A stretch of DNA of 64,000 nucleotides from Schistosoma mansoni (lineage: Eukaryota > Platyhelminthes > Trematoda > Strigeidida > Schistosomatidae): NCBI RefSeq assembly GCF_000237925.1, contig NW_017386022.1, positions 124,001 through 188,000 of the forward strand, given 5' to 3'. Below the pieces are notes generated by a model. The model was given only the letters and a program-made list of their open reading frames with translations. It searched no databases and was not told where the DNA came from. Below, in pieces: positions 23,593 to 34,129 of the stretch; positions within the stretch are counted from its first letter, which is position 1, and the number at the start of each line of letters is the position of its first letter. The position numbers and the translations under genes were made by a program.

Positions 23593-23803
23593 GATAAAAA
23601 TGATCTATTTTCATAGTTGAAATCATGAGTCAAGTAAAGCTAGACCACCATGGAAAACCTGAAAGCACCGGGACTCCTCCTCCATAGGACGAAAAGGCTA
23701 TCCAGTGCTTCCAGGTTTTCCATGGTGGTATAGCTTCAATTGACTCATGATTTCAACTATGAAAGTACTGAAATCTCCACAAAACCCCTTCTGATAAAAA
23801 TGA
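23593..23803. mobile_element. inverted dimer of SINE family 2 tails
   Basis: The left arm (about 23604-23670) is the family tail on the minus strand. The right arm (about 23680-23792) is the same tail on the plus strand, so the two fold back on each other (TCATGAGTCAAGTAAAGC against GCTTCAATTGACTCATGA). The direct repeat GATAAAAATGA stands at 23593-23603 and 23793-23803. It looks like a target duplication around the pair, although its first bases overlap the family end CTTCTGAT. Ribozyme sequence at the junction is incomplete. Confidence 0.7.
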
Positions 23804-25277
23804 ACCAGTTACTAGGTTTTCAATATGAAAAAGCACATTTTGTAAGCAAACGAAGCTTCTACATTTATTACTGTTATTGAAGGAAATTGGTATGTTCTTT
23901 CTTCTTCTATTCATATGCTTCACTAATAATAGTAGAAGAAATTCTTATTTCAATAACAAATGGGTTATTGATTAACTATACATTTTTCTTTAAAAGACAT
24001 TCAATTCTTTCTTCACAACTTAATTGTTTAGTTTTTCTGAACTTTGTGCACTGCTGCCGCCTAAAAATTTGTTAAATTTAAACCAGATTTCAATATTTAT
24101 TAACCTAGAAAAAAATATTTTTCCTCTTGACACGTAAACATTAATTGGCATTTTAATAATGGATGTTATTGAGCTTCATATTCAGTTTATTTTTATGACT
24201 GACAGTTAATCAATAATAAGCAACAGAAATTTGTCAGTCGTGAGAAACTTAGTTAAATTCTATTCACATAACAGAAAACCACCGAAATGTAGAAACTATG
24301 ATTTTATATTTTAACTACCTTGGTAATGTAGTTGGTTATTTACACGTACTATAATAGTGACGGCTAGAAAGTAAACAAAAACTGTCTTTGAAAGAATTCG
24401 TCAGTTAATAACAACAGAAACTACAATTTTTAGAGTTTCGTGAAGACCAATGTCGAAGTTAGCTCATTTAATTTTGATTAAAGGGAAATATTATTACGGA
24501 AATAAGCATAGGGCCTGGTCTACAGAAAGTGAATAAATTTCTGAAATTTTGGATATCTGAGACAAATATAACTAATTGTTAAGGTATATTTCCAGAAACT
24601 GTTTGCAGTTTTGTAATAACTCTTATCTTGAATTGACATTGAACAAGGAATTATTGAAAACCAACGACCATTAGACGAATGTTCGATCTAATTAAAGCAT
24701 CTTCAGTCATTGACAAATAATAATGCTCAACGTCTGCAAAATGCCTATCTAAATTATGATTATGCAACCATTAGCAACTATATTTAGATGGCCTTAATGT
24801 AGTTTTGGTTGAAAGCCATGAACTGTGAAATTATTCATATTGAGAGTGTGACGGTAATTTTAATTAAAAGTACAGAACATTAAATTTGAATAAAACAGTT
24901 CGGTGGTACTGTGCACACTGTACAATATCTCAAGATTCTGAATTCGATTAGTTTGGATTCATTTAAGAATATCGCTAAGTAGTTTCAGTCATTGAAAAGA
25001 AAAGCTTTCAGATGGTTCTTAAGTTTTAAAATGCCTCCAACTGGTCGTAGTTATTGATACATTCAAGCGTAATTAGTGTTCGATTTTGTTTACTTCACTA
25101 AAGCTCCTTTATTGTGTTCAGGAAGAAAGAATAATGTTATTTTATATTATAATTGTATTTTTATTATTCATTTAGTAGAGAGAGGTTTGTAAGTAGTATT
25201 TCAAATTGAGTATAAAAAGCTAATATTATATTATACTAGTCTATCCAATTGGCAAGATGTAATAAAAAAAACTAAAT
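23804..25277. other. no gene seen
   Basis: AT-rich DNA. The right end is the 3' flank of the gene at 25278-25925 (minus). A possible AATAAA signal for that gene overlaps its stop codon (25277-25282), and another lies near 25160. Confidence 0.4.
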
Positions 25278-25925
25278 TTATTTATATTTTCGTTTAAATT
25301 GACTAAATGAAAGATTTGAACTTGATGACTCGTAATTGAATAATGATTCAGATTCATCTTGTGAAGAGATTGATGTTCTACCGGTGTTTGCAGTTTTTGA
25401 CTTATATGCAACGGAATGACGCTGTTGATAATAACTGTTGATCATGTTACAATGTCTTCGAGTCTTAACTCTCATAACACATTTTAGCATGTCTATAAAG
25501 AAGTCGTGAGATGTTGGATCTTTTATTTTGTACAACTCATAACGACATTGTCTGTCAGTACATGAATCGATGCATAATACAAAACAGCCAGGGGTTGATA
25601 TGCTTGGTGAGGTGAAAACATATTTCACTTCAGAATAGATGATACATGGTTTTGGGTAGGTATTTAGTTTTCGTTTCTTGTTATGCAGAACAATTCTATC
25701 TGGAAGGACAAATGCTTTATATTTGACTGGTTTTGTTTTATGATACTTTCCGATAAATGAGATTGCATTAGATTCCGTGAAAATCTCACAAGGCGGTAAC
25801 AAAACAGAATTAATTAGTGAAATGTCAATTTCATGTAAATGTTCTCCTTTTTTACGTTCTGACGAATAACTATGTCTACGCAGTTGATTGGTTAACTGTA
25901 GTGAGTTCTGTTTACTGTGAGTCAT
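25278..25925 (-). CDS. PTB/PID-like domain protein 2 (single exon, short form)
   Basis: A 215-residue protein. The ATG at 25923-25925 has an in-frame TGA upstream, so the frame is complete without introns. Residues 1-45 are polar and basic. Residues about 46-155 repeat the PTB-like pattern of the paralogues: VKYKAFVLPDRIVLHNKKRK, then CIIYSEVKYVF, CFVLCIDSC and CRYELYKIKDP, and a final helix HDFFIDMLKCVMRVK. The IIYSEVKYVF and FVLCIDS segments match VLYKEVKEIYM and FVLCIDSM of the protein at 48411-49313. The tail is short and Ser-rich and lacks the TYxxYDP motif of the other two. It could be a specialised short paralogue or a decaying one, but the frame is open throughout. No membrane segment or signal peptide is seen. 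Function is not known. Confidence 0.75.
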   Translation of the reverse strand: MTHSKQNSLQLTNQLRRHSYSSERKKGEHLHEIDISLINSVLLPPCEIFTESNAISFIGKYHKTKPVKYKAFVLPDRIVLHNKKRKLNTYPKPCIIYSEVKYVFTSPSISTPGCFVLCIDSCTDRQCRYELYKIKDPTSHDFFIDMLKCVMRVKTRRHCNMINSYYQQRHSVAYKSKTANTGRTSISSQDESESLFNYESSSSNLSFSQFKRKYK

Positions 25926-26577
25926 GTGATGTTGCTTGTATGAAAAAAAGCTTCAAAATACATAATCTGGATCTCTTTGGAATTCCAAAATCAACTAATC
26001 GCTGAGGAATTTCGATATGTGTATGCTTTGTGTTTGTAAATCAACAGATTGAATATGATTTAATGAATTTCCAAAAACACTCGAAATCATACAAATTAGA
26101 ATAGCAACAAATTAAAGAACAGTTTGGTTCAGATACATTTGTATATATGCGTGAATATGGTAAAAGCTTGTGAGTGTAGGTGTATGTGCTAAACCTTTTA
26201 TTCGCCCAATAGAAATTATGATGTTTTGTAGCTTTATGTGTGACTCTTATTTGAATCGATGACTGATTAGAATTGGAAAGCATATGTTGGTGAAATGTAT
26301 TAAACTACTCAATTTGTTAAAGTCATTAACAAATGGTTATTAGTATCTTTTTGGGTATGATATATACTGATGAAGTCGAGTAATTTTAGCCTAAGGCCAA
26401 GAAATTAAACGAGACCTCAGTAGATTATCCTAACTTTTAGGATATTATGAAGAAGATTTCAGAGATAAAGTATATTTATATTTGAAATTTGACGGTAAAT
26501 GCTTGTGAATAATCCTTACATACAGTGGGATTCCATTGATTTAAAGTTGTTACAAAGTATGTATTTTTTTATAAGAA
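25926..26577. other. 5' flank of PTB-like gene 2
   Basis: AT-rich DNA that would hold the promoter of the minus-strand gene. No TATA or other motif convincing enough to name. Confidence 0.35.
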
Positions 26578-26890
26578 TGGGGGTTTGTGGAGATTGTAGT
26601 AATTTTACTAGTTGAATTCATGAGTCGATTCAAGCTAGACTACCATTGAAAACGTGAAAGTACTGGCTGTCTCGCTCTAGTACGAAACTCCTCAGCATTG
26701 CATATCCACGATCCTTTATCATAACCCAGGACCTTAGGTCTCGCGCGTGAGCATTTGGCCTCTAGACCATCGAGTCAGCATCCAACAGTGTTAATGTATT
26801 ACTTTAACCAATCCATGATATTACCCGACTGTTCACCATTGTTTTCAATGAGTAACTAGCTCACAACAGACACGGTTGTTAAATCATTTT
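26578..26890 (-). mobile_element. hammerhead SINE family 2, old copy
   Basis: All parts of the family are recognisable in order: GGGGGTTTGTGGAGATTG, CATGAGTCGATTCAAGC, GACCATCGAGTCAGCATCC and TCAGCATCCAACAGTGTTAA. They are heavily substituted, and both the ribozyme and box B are degraded. Confidence 0.7.
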
Positions 26891-29070
26891 AGTAATAACT
26901 AAAACTATCTTTTAGAACTATCATACTATTTTTTCTATTGATAAACGTGACGCAATTAAGAATAAATGGCAAATTAGAATAAGATGAATTCATTTTTTTG
27001 CATCCTTATCAGTTACTTGCGGCCTAGAAACTATAATAATTCTTATTTTTAACCAGTATGACATACATTTTACCATACTAATGACAATTAGCAAAATATC
27101 GACAACACTTATGGATGAGTTATAAAATAGTAAAGTGGATGAATATTGATGTGTTACTGAATGTGGAAAATCTAGAAGAGAAATTTCATAGTACATGGAG
27201 ACAAGTTTCAGAAGAATGAAAATTGTTGTTGAAGTTACGTAATGACAAACAAAATTTGATAGATTAATGGAGTAAGATGAGTAAAGCTGAAAAATAAAAC
27301 AGTGAAAGGAAGAAGTTTGCTACTGACAACAGTAAATAAGATATTCATTAACTGAACAAAGAGACATAGAGGTTCAGTTAAGTAATATCTTATTTCATAA
27401 TCTTAAAAAACTTTCAATTGTAGATCATTTTTGAACTTGACTAACCGTATTAGGTTAACTTATACAATTTCATGGTTGTTATTATGTAACACTGACATCA
27501 GTTTTCATTTACTAAGAATGTGTCTCGATATGTCACCTTATTGTTCTACGTTTGTTGTTCGTGTTTTGAATTTATGATGAAGAATGTCTAATTCATTCCT
27601 TAATTTATTGGTGTTTGAGCTAAAAATGTTTACTATGAATTTCAGTTAGTTATTCAGTAGCAATAAATGTTCATAAACTGCTTCGATCATTCCAGTATTT
27701 TACAAGGCGAAATCTAGCTTGATAATATCATTTCAGAAGATTCTAATTCATTGCCATTATGACCATTGAGAAAGCGTTCAACAGTTTTGAATCGCTATAA
27801 TATGTCTATTCTAATGTCTCTTTTAATATCACAAATTGCCATAATTCCATAATACTTAGATGAAGTTCAAGAGATTACTTCAAACAAAGTTGGAGACTTT
27901 AGTTGACATGGTTTTATAATTAGTCATAATAGTTCAGATATATTTACTCTTAACCTTCCTCCAGGTCTTGAGTTTCAGTATTTGTTCATGTATTTTTATC
28001 TTCTCTAACTACATGTAAATTGTTCACTCTTACTATTGTTGCTATTACAATAATTCAATCTCATCCTCTATTTATTACGTTAATTTCATCTCATTGTGCT
28101 TATTTGATATGACAACTTGATGTAACTTACAATTCTATTAGACTCTTCTCTTTCTTTTTCATTTATGAATATAACTTTGACAGTATGCAAAGGTGAATAT
28201 TGGCAATTTCAATTTTTGTCACAATATATTACGTATTATCGGTTTTAGTATTTTACATTATAATTTGAAAAAAAAACTAACAAAGAAAACTTTATAAAAC
28301 ATTTTTATATTTTAAAAAATTTGGAAAATTTTTTTTAAAAGTACATCACATGAATAAATGTATAGAAACAAGAATATTGATTAACTGAGCACTGTATATA
28401 TTCACAAAAGTGCATTACACCAAAACATTTATTCATTTACTTAGTTACTCCTTTATTCGTATAATGTATATCATGATACCACCCATATATAAATGAGATG
28501 ATGAATACAAGTATACATATATATATATATGTATATAAGAAACTAATAAAATTTACCTATTTCAAATAGTATTAATATGAATGATAAGAATTTTCTAAAG
28601 AAAAGAAAAGGGTATACACATACCATGGTAATTGTGTAATGGTATCTATTTTTTTTTTGTAAAACTGTAGTTATGTATTTTGTAAATGGTTCATTTATTT
28701 ATTGATTTCATAAACTCTAAATTATTTCATTCATTTCATACATTTAAAATAATACAAAAAAAAATGTACTAATTACAATTGTATCTCTATTGTACACATG
28801 ACCTTAAAAAACAGTTTTTTTGGTATAAACTAATTATATTAAAAAAAATTTTTTTTTCTTACTATGTTTTCAGTATAATGATGATGATAATAATATAGAA
28901 TATCTATTTAGTCTGTGATTAATTGACACAAATAAGAATTGATTCCAAGTTTGTAAGAAATTTTGTTAATCCTTCTTTTTTTTATAATTTGAAAGTAGTG
29001 AATAAGTAGTATAATTATCTACCGGTAAAAAGAAATGTTGAACAAGCATACATGAATTACAAGTGTTAAC
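26891..29070. other. no gene seen
   Basis: Very AT-rich DNA with homopolymer runs and an (AT)n tract near 28515-28530. No supported gene. Confidence 0.4.
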
Positions 29071-29338
29071 ATAAATCAATTGTCAGAAGGGGTTTTGTGG
29101 AGATTCTAGTATTTTTATAGTTGAAAGCATGAGTTAATTGAAGCTAGACCACCAAGAAAAACCTGGAAGCACTAGACGGCCGTTTCGTTCTAGTATGGGT
29201 TCGAATCTCGCGAGGTGAGATTGTGGATGCGCACTACTGAGGAGTCCCATATTGGGACGAAGCGGCCGTCCAGTGCTTACAGGTTTTCCTTGGTGGTCTA
29301 GCTTCAATTGACTCATGCTTTCAACTATAAATCAAATG
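29071..29338. mobile_element. inverted dimer of SINE family 2 with flanking direct repeats
   Basis: The left arm (29083-29200) is the family 3' part on the minus strand, cut inside the ribozyme. The right arm (29202-29326) runs on the plus strand from box B (GGGTTCGAATCTCGCG) through a hammerhead to the tail. The tails face outward. ATAAATCAATTG at 29071-29082 and ATAAATCAAATG at 29327-29338 match at 11 of 12 positions and look like a target duplication of the whole pair. Confidence 0.75.
29231..29276 (+). ncRNA. hammerhead ribozyme (family 2), weakened
   Basis: CTGAGGAG (29237-29244) is followed by a strong stem II, GTCCC with GGGAC, then GAAG, CGGCC and the triplet GTC with CAGTGC. The A after GAA is G, giving a G-U pair at the base of stem III. 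The base pair nearest the core in stem I is A with C. The core is otherwise complete. Confidence 0.65.
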
Positions 29339-29464
29339 ATTAGTCTTATAATGAAATTAACTGGATTTGAATAATGTAAATTCAATATGGTCAACGGTAC
29401 AGATTTTTCGATGGATCACAGTTAAATTAGATACCTTGTAAATTTTTATAAAAAATGTTCATGT

Positions 29465-29508
29465 AGTCTGTTTGGGAGATCCGGAAAACTTCCCGAAAAA
29501 AACAGACT
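29465..29508. repeat. short inverted repeat (hairpin)
   Basis: AGTCTGTTT (29465-29473) pairs with AAACAGACT (29500-29508). The inner GGGA and TCCC extend the stem. It could be a terminus or a structural signal of an unrecognised element. Confidence 0.5.
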
Positions 29509-29639
29509 GAAATAGCTCGGAAAATACGGAGAAGCATCTTATCCAATCAGCATTCACTAAAAGTTTTGCCAGAAACATCTAGAAAGTGGCAAGTCACATG
29601 CTGAGTTTCTCTTTAGATGATTACTTATACTACTACTAT

Positions 29640-29700
29640 GTTAAGTAGCATTCCGGAATTTTCCGGAAAACCAATGCTATCTAAATTACTATAAAAACCC
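29640..29700 (+). promoter_or_regulatory. possible RNA polymerase II promoter or LTR promoter
   Basis: TTCCGGAATTTTCCGG (29651-29666), CCAAT (29671-29675) and TATAAAAA (29690-29697) lie in tight order, followed by pyrimidine-rich GC-containing text (CGCGCCTTTTCTCTCG). This contrasts with the AT-rich surroundings. No coding region is evident downstream, so it may be the promoter part of an old LTR. Confidence 0.35.
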
Positions 29701-30007
29701 TAGATTTTCTGTGAGGTGTGAGGCGTTTTCTTCCATATTTCGCGCCTTTTCTCTCGTTTTCAAGTTGCTGTGTAGATTTAGCCTGGGGGTTACTGGAAGA
29801 GCTTAGGAACCAAATTTAGCTATCACTTGGAATACTTATCACAGCCGAACATGCTTTGGTTGTTAAAACGTATAAGATTTTATCAGTTATAGTGGCAGTT
29901 TGAACAAAAATTAACAAAACATTTAGTTTTGAACTCATTTTGATCGAAGATTTCCTATTGTCAGTATGTAAAATTAGCTAACGAAATTAATTTGAGATTA
30001 TGACTCA
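29701..30007. other. no gene seen
   Basis: Sequence downstream of the promoter-like block, with no recognisable coding content. Confidence 0.35.
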
Positions 30008-30140
30008 TAATTTTTTCTGGTTAGGGTGTTTTAGAGAGTTAGTTTTCTATGGGATGGTATTGCTAATTCCATGCCCAACCCTCCATCTTTATCCAGGCTT
30101 GGGACCAGCAGTAACCCCAGTGGGGCTCCAGATGGAGTAA
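30008..30140 (-). mobile_element. orphan 5'-UTR fragment of the RTE-type LINE
   Basis: On the minus strand GGGACC..GGAT..CCATGCCCAACCCT..TTCTATGGG in reverse matches the 5' UTR of the full-length RTE at 60089-60261, for example TCCCATAGAAAAC against CCCGTAGAAAATC. The coding part of the LINE does not follow. RTE copies are normally 5'-truncated, so a lone 5' piece is unusual. Confidence 0.65.
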
Positions 30141-31682
30141 AAAGCCCACCAATAGGTTGGAGAATGCTCGAGAATGATCGAATCTTTGCATTCTTCACCA
30201 GATATATAGATTTTTTACTTTGAATGGGTGTATTCTGCTTCTAGAGTAGCGTTTAGTTCATATCTTGAATGATTTGTTAGTGTTTGTGAAGCTGATGAAT
30301 TGTATATCATTTCTGATACTGAATATCATATTAACACTTAACTAGATTAGAAATGACATCTATCTATTATCTTGGAGAGAGATTAACAATATGTTCGTGT
30401 GTACTGGTTGAATGACCGATGTTTACATAATATAGTGTAAATTAACAGGCTAATCTATAATTGAAAACTGTCAACACTTTCTACCGTAGTTTATTAAGCT
30501 TTTAGTTCACCAAAAAATTGAAACTTTAGCAGATATTCACTTTTATAATTATATACATCCTACAATGCATCAATTTTGTCTTGAGAATGTAGTTTTAATT
30601 AGTAACAAGTAGTCTATTTTGATTATTGTGTCAGTGAGATGAATTCGAGACCTGTAGATGGAGTAACATTCTTAACATGGATTCAGTACTGATTTTAATT
30701 TTCCAATTTGTGTACATACTTACGTGTACTTATTTCAAATAATTTAAACATTCACTTTTACTAAGTATTTTCTAATTGTGTGGTACTTAGTAAACACTTG
30801 ATAAAAATGCATAAATGTAAACAAAAACATTGTCATTGTGTTGTATTTCATAGTTCATGATTTTTATAAATATTTTTGTTTAAGAAAACAAGTGGGGTGA
30901 AATCTTAAGACTTACATAGTAAACATTTGTTCATCTTCATTGAAATAGTGTCTTTGGCTGTTACATGTAGGTTGTGGGTTGAAAATGGTTCATATTTGAG
31001 ACAAAATCAAACCTTTTCTATTTATCGGTTTGATTTCGTACTGGACATGTTTGAGTCAGTTAGCAAGGAGCCGTAATTCTAAGTTTAGTTCAGGTTAATA
31101 CTTATCGACAAGATATATCTGACGTCGAGATGGAAATAGCGTTCCTAGTGGGGGTGGAATCCGTTTCAGAGTCACAGGCATTATTAACTAGCCATCCAAC
31201 CAATATAAGTTCCCCTTTTAGGAACATTTTACAGTGAGTTAAAAACACTTTGTTAAACAATAAAGGAAATCTAAAAAAAATCCTGTTCTATAAAGACATA
31301 TTTGACGAAAACTTTACAGAACCAGTATCGTGGTTTGATATAATTTAAATGCGCAAATTGAAACAACTTAAAGGTTTCGGTATACATATTTTCATTTAAA
31401 AAGAGCTAGTGACTCATAACCGACAGTCAGATTTTTATTAAGAAGCGATCTGCAGCATCCGTTTCTTTGTTATAACTCTACTAAGATTTATTTTCCTTTA
31501 AACCTACTATTTTGTTACCTTTTCATATTTAAATTATATAAATCCTAACCTAAACTCATTTTTTCCAAAAATAAACTGAAATATATACCACTAACATTAA
31601 TATTCAAAAATGTTTGATTCAGTCCTAGTCTTCTTTAAAATAATCTTTATTTGTCAGCAAACTAAGTCACATCATAAAAATT
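30141..31682. other. no gene seen
   Basis: AT-rich DNA with no supported feature. Confidence 0.4.
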
Positions 31683-32470
31683 CCTAGTTTGCTTTTGTGT
31701 CTGCTACTTTAATTCTTTAATACTTCGCGTATTATCCTGTCGGTCTGAAAATTCGTTGAAACGACAAAACAGTAAAAGAAATCACATCCATCATCATCTA
31801 CAAATCAAACTATGCTAGCTACAAAAAATACTACACTAAACAGTCAAACTATCTAGCTTAGAGGATTTAATAACACAGAAATCATCCATTCAAGCTACAA
31901 ATCGTCTCTATCATTTCTATTTATAATGTGGAAGTGATAAGAATTGAAAATAGCAATCACTTAAACCTACAATAAAAGTCTGATTTGAAAGTTAAATTAT
32001 TCGATCTGTTTTCGTTGAATATGACGTGATAATTCTAAGGAACAAACTTTTGAAAAGTGATGTAATTTTAGTAGTTATAAACTTGTAAATGTTGTTATAT
32101 TTAGAAGCTATCTAGACATTTCTTTATTGAGTTCATCTTAATAATAAATAAGTTCTGTTGTTATCTAATTTATTTCTGTCAGAAATGTCGAATAAATGCT
32201 TTATCTATAGTATCTTTGTCTTACCTAATTGTCTCAATAACATCGCATTGATAATCACTTCACTTTTTAAGGATGTATGCATGTTATCAATTTGATTGTA
32301 TGTGATAGTATGTTCCGATCATGTAATCTTAATTGGTTACTCATATAAAAAAAATGTTACTCATACAAGGGATATAATTATATTATCAAAACCTCTAGTT
32401 TGTTTTTGTGTCTACTACTTTAAGTCTCCTATACTTCTGTTATTATCTTCTTGGTCTGAAAATCCGTCTG
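31683..32470 (+). repeat. repeat unit U, intact copy with flanking direct repeats
   Basis: The unit 31763-32390 is almost the same as 37846-38194 plus 40490-40757. Here it is uninterrupted, so it is the empty-site version of the Penelope-like insertion at 38195. It is bordered by two diverged direct repeats of about 76 bp, 31683-31758 and 32394-32470 (both CTAGTTTG then TTTTGTGTCT). I cannot assign the unit to a family. Confidence 0.75.
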
Positions 32471-32479
32471 ATAATTCAT

Positions 32480-32862
32480 TTTATTGATCAGAAGGGGTTT
32501 TGTGAAGATTTCAGTCTTTTCATAGTTGAAATCATGAGTCGATTGAAGCTAGACCACCATGGAAAACCTGGAAGCACTGGACGGCCGTTTCGTTCTATTC
32601 TGGGACTCCTCAGCAGTGCGCATCCATGATCCCGCCTCATGAGATTGGAACACAGGACCTACCAGTCTCGCGCCAGAGAACTTGACCGATAGACCACTGA
32701 GCCGGCATCCAATGGTGTTAATGTCTAACTTCAACCAATCCACGAAGTTTGAGCAACCGTTCACGCGAGGCAGGGTTGTAAATGCGCACTGGTGTGGAGT
32801 CCCATAGTAAAACGAAACGGCTATCCAGTGCTTTCAGATTTTCCATGGTGGTCTCCCTTGTG
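32480..32862. mobile_element. SINE family 2 inverted pair
   Basis: A long minus-strand copy (about 32488-32764) meets a shorter plus-strand copy (about 32765-32862) that starts just after box B (GCGAGGCAGGG). Both tails face outward (ACCACCATGGAAAACCTGG against TTTCCATGGTGGTCT). The left copy keeps box A, a weakened box B and a good ribozyme. The right copy's core has decayed (CTGGTGTGGAG). Confidence 0.75.
32574..32619 (-). ncRNA. hammerhead ribozyme (family 2), core intact
   Basis: On the minus strand stem I GCACTG pairs with CAGTGC. CTGAGGAG (32606-32613), GAAA, palindromic stem III ACGGCCGT and triplet GTC are all present. Stem II is GUCC with GAAC, which has one mismatch. It may keep low activity. 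Confidence 0.75.
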
Positions 32863-32879
32863 TCTCTGCTTTCATATGT

Positions 32880-33245
32880 GATTGCAACCGCATAAGCAAA
32901 AGAGATTGAAAAGGCAGTGAAGATTGGTAACAGTTGATAACTATTCAGACTTATTAAAGTAGAGAGAATTACAACTTTGGCTACTAATGGTGTTACCTTG
33001 GAAAAAACTGGCTCATTATTGAATCTCAACCCAGGAGATTGGACCGATTGCCAGAGCTCTAGGGTACTGTTCAACTGACCTCTAGTCACACCTGTTACTT
33101 ACTATTTCCAAGCAACCTGATTGGGAAATTAATTTAAGTCCTCCAGATATTGCTAAGGTTAAGATTGCCACAGGCAATCTGAAGCAAGGGAGGGAAACAG
33201 GGTCTGATAGACTAACCTGTGAGATTTTCAATAGTGATGGTTCAG
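32880..33245 (+). mobile_element. LINE fragment, linker before the RT
   Basis: The plus strand near 33121-33240 reads EINLSPPDIAKVKIATGNLK and then ETGSDRLTCEIF. This is the P..EV..AI..LK.GKA.GPD pattern found just before the reverse transcriptase of RTE-like and related LINEs. The upstream part shows scattered matching phrases with frame breaks. It differs from the RTE at 60 kb, so it is probably another subfamily. Confidence 0.55.
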
Positions 33246-33562
33246 TTTTAGTGGTTAGATGAACTGAGAGAGAGACCTTTTACCATCTTAGTTCCTCAGC
33301 GCTGAACTTGTTCCAGCATATCCGCCTCATATTTGAAGCAAGGACTCGCTGCTTGAATCCCATATTCCAAATGTCGCACGAAAGTGGGGTATAATAATCT
33401 AAACATTTCCTCATCCAAATACTGGAAAGATCTACAAATAGACCATAATACCCTATAGTCTTTTGCAGCAGCAGCCTTACAGTGCCTGGTTGTCTTGAGA
33501 TCATTGCTCAGTATGACTCTTAAATCTTTATAGTTTCTTACTTTGGGTAACACAAATCCACG
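33246..33562 (-). mobile_element. CR1-like LINE fragment C (RT thumb)
   Basis: The minus strand reads VRNYKDLRVILSNDLKTTRH, then AAAKDYRVLWSICRSFQYLD and EEMFRLLYPTFVRHLEYGIQ. This is the region after the RT palm and is the same family as fragment A (YPTYLRP). It runs into the assembly gap on the right, so its true length is unknown. Confidence 0.8.
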
Positions 33563-33762
33563 NNNNNNNNNNNNNNNNNNNNNNNNNNNNNNNNNNNNNN
33601 NNNNNNNNNNNNNNNNNNNNNNNNNNNNNNNNNNNNNNNNNNNNNNNNNNNNNNNNNNNNNNNNNNNNNNNNNNNNNNNNNNNNNNNNNNNNNNNNNNNN
33701 NNNNNNNNNNNNNNNNNNNNNNNNNNNNNNNNNNNNNNNNNNNNNNNNNNNNNNNNNNNNNN
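33563..33762. other. assembly gap
   Basis: A run of 200 N. It lies between LINE and Penelope-like pieces, where repeats probably stopped the assembly. Any open frame across it is meaningless. Confidence 0.99.
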
Positions 33763-34129
33763 TGTTACTTATCCAATGAAGTGCTATTCAATGATGTATG
33801 ACATGTACATGTACATGGAAATTGAAATTTTACTATTTACACCTGCTCTTACTCGCCATGTTATATAGGGATACTACCCCTAACTCAGGGTCTGGAGAGT
33901 CGGAAACATGAAAATTTCGCAAATGAGATAAAAATGATCTTGGTGGTGTTGTCTTACTATTCCGACACCAGACAATAAGGAATAGTTTTTGGAAGGCTCA
34001 GTGTGATAAGATAACATGTTGAAATTGGAATGAACTGTAATCAGTGGGGGGAGGTAAAAGCTCTGTAGAGATTATAGAAAGGAAGTAGAGGGCTGCAAAA
34101 AAAAGAAACGTATAAAAAAAAAAACGAGA
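33763..34129. other. no gene seen beside the gap
   Basis: It contains ACATGTACATGTACATGG and A-rich tracts (AAAAAAAAGAAACG, then AAAAAAAAAAACGAG). It may be the 3' region of the Penelope-like element that follows. Confidence 0.35.

Noticed and set aside
33543-33779. Open frame across the run of N
   Set aside because: It exists only because N codons are not stops. It spans the assembly gap and has no meaning.
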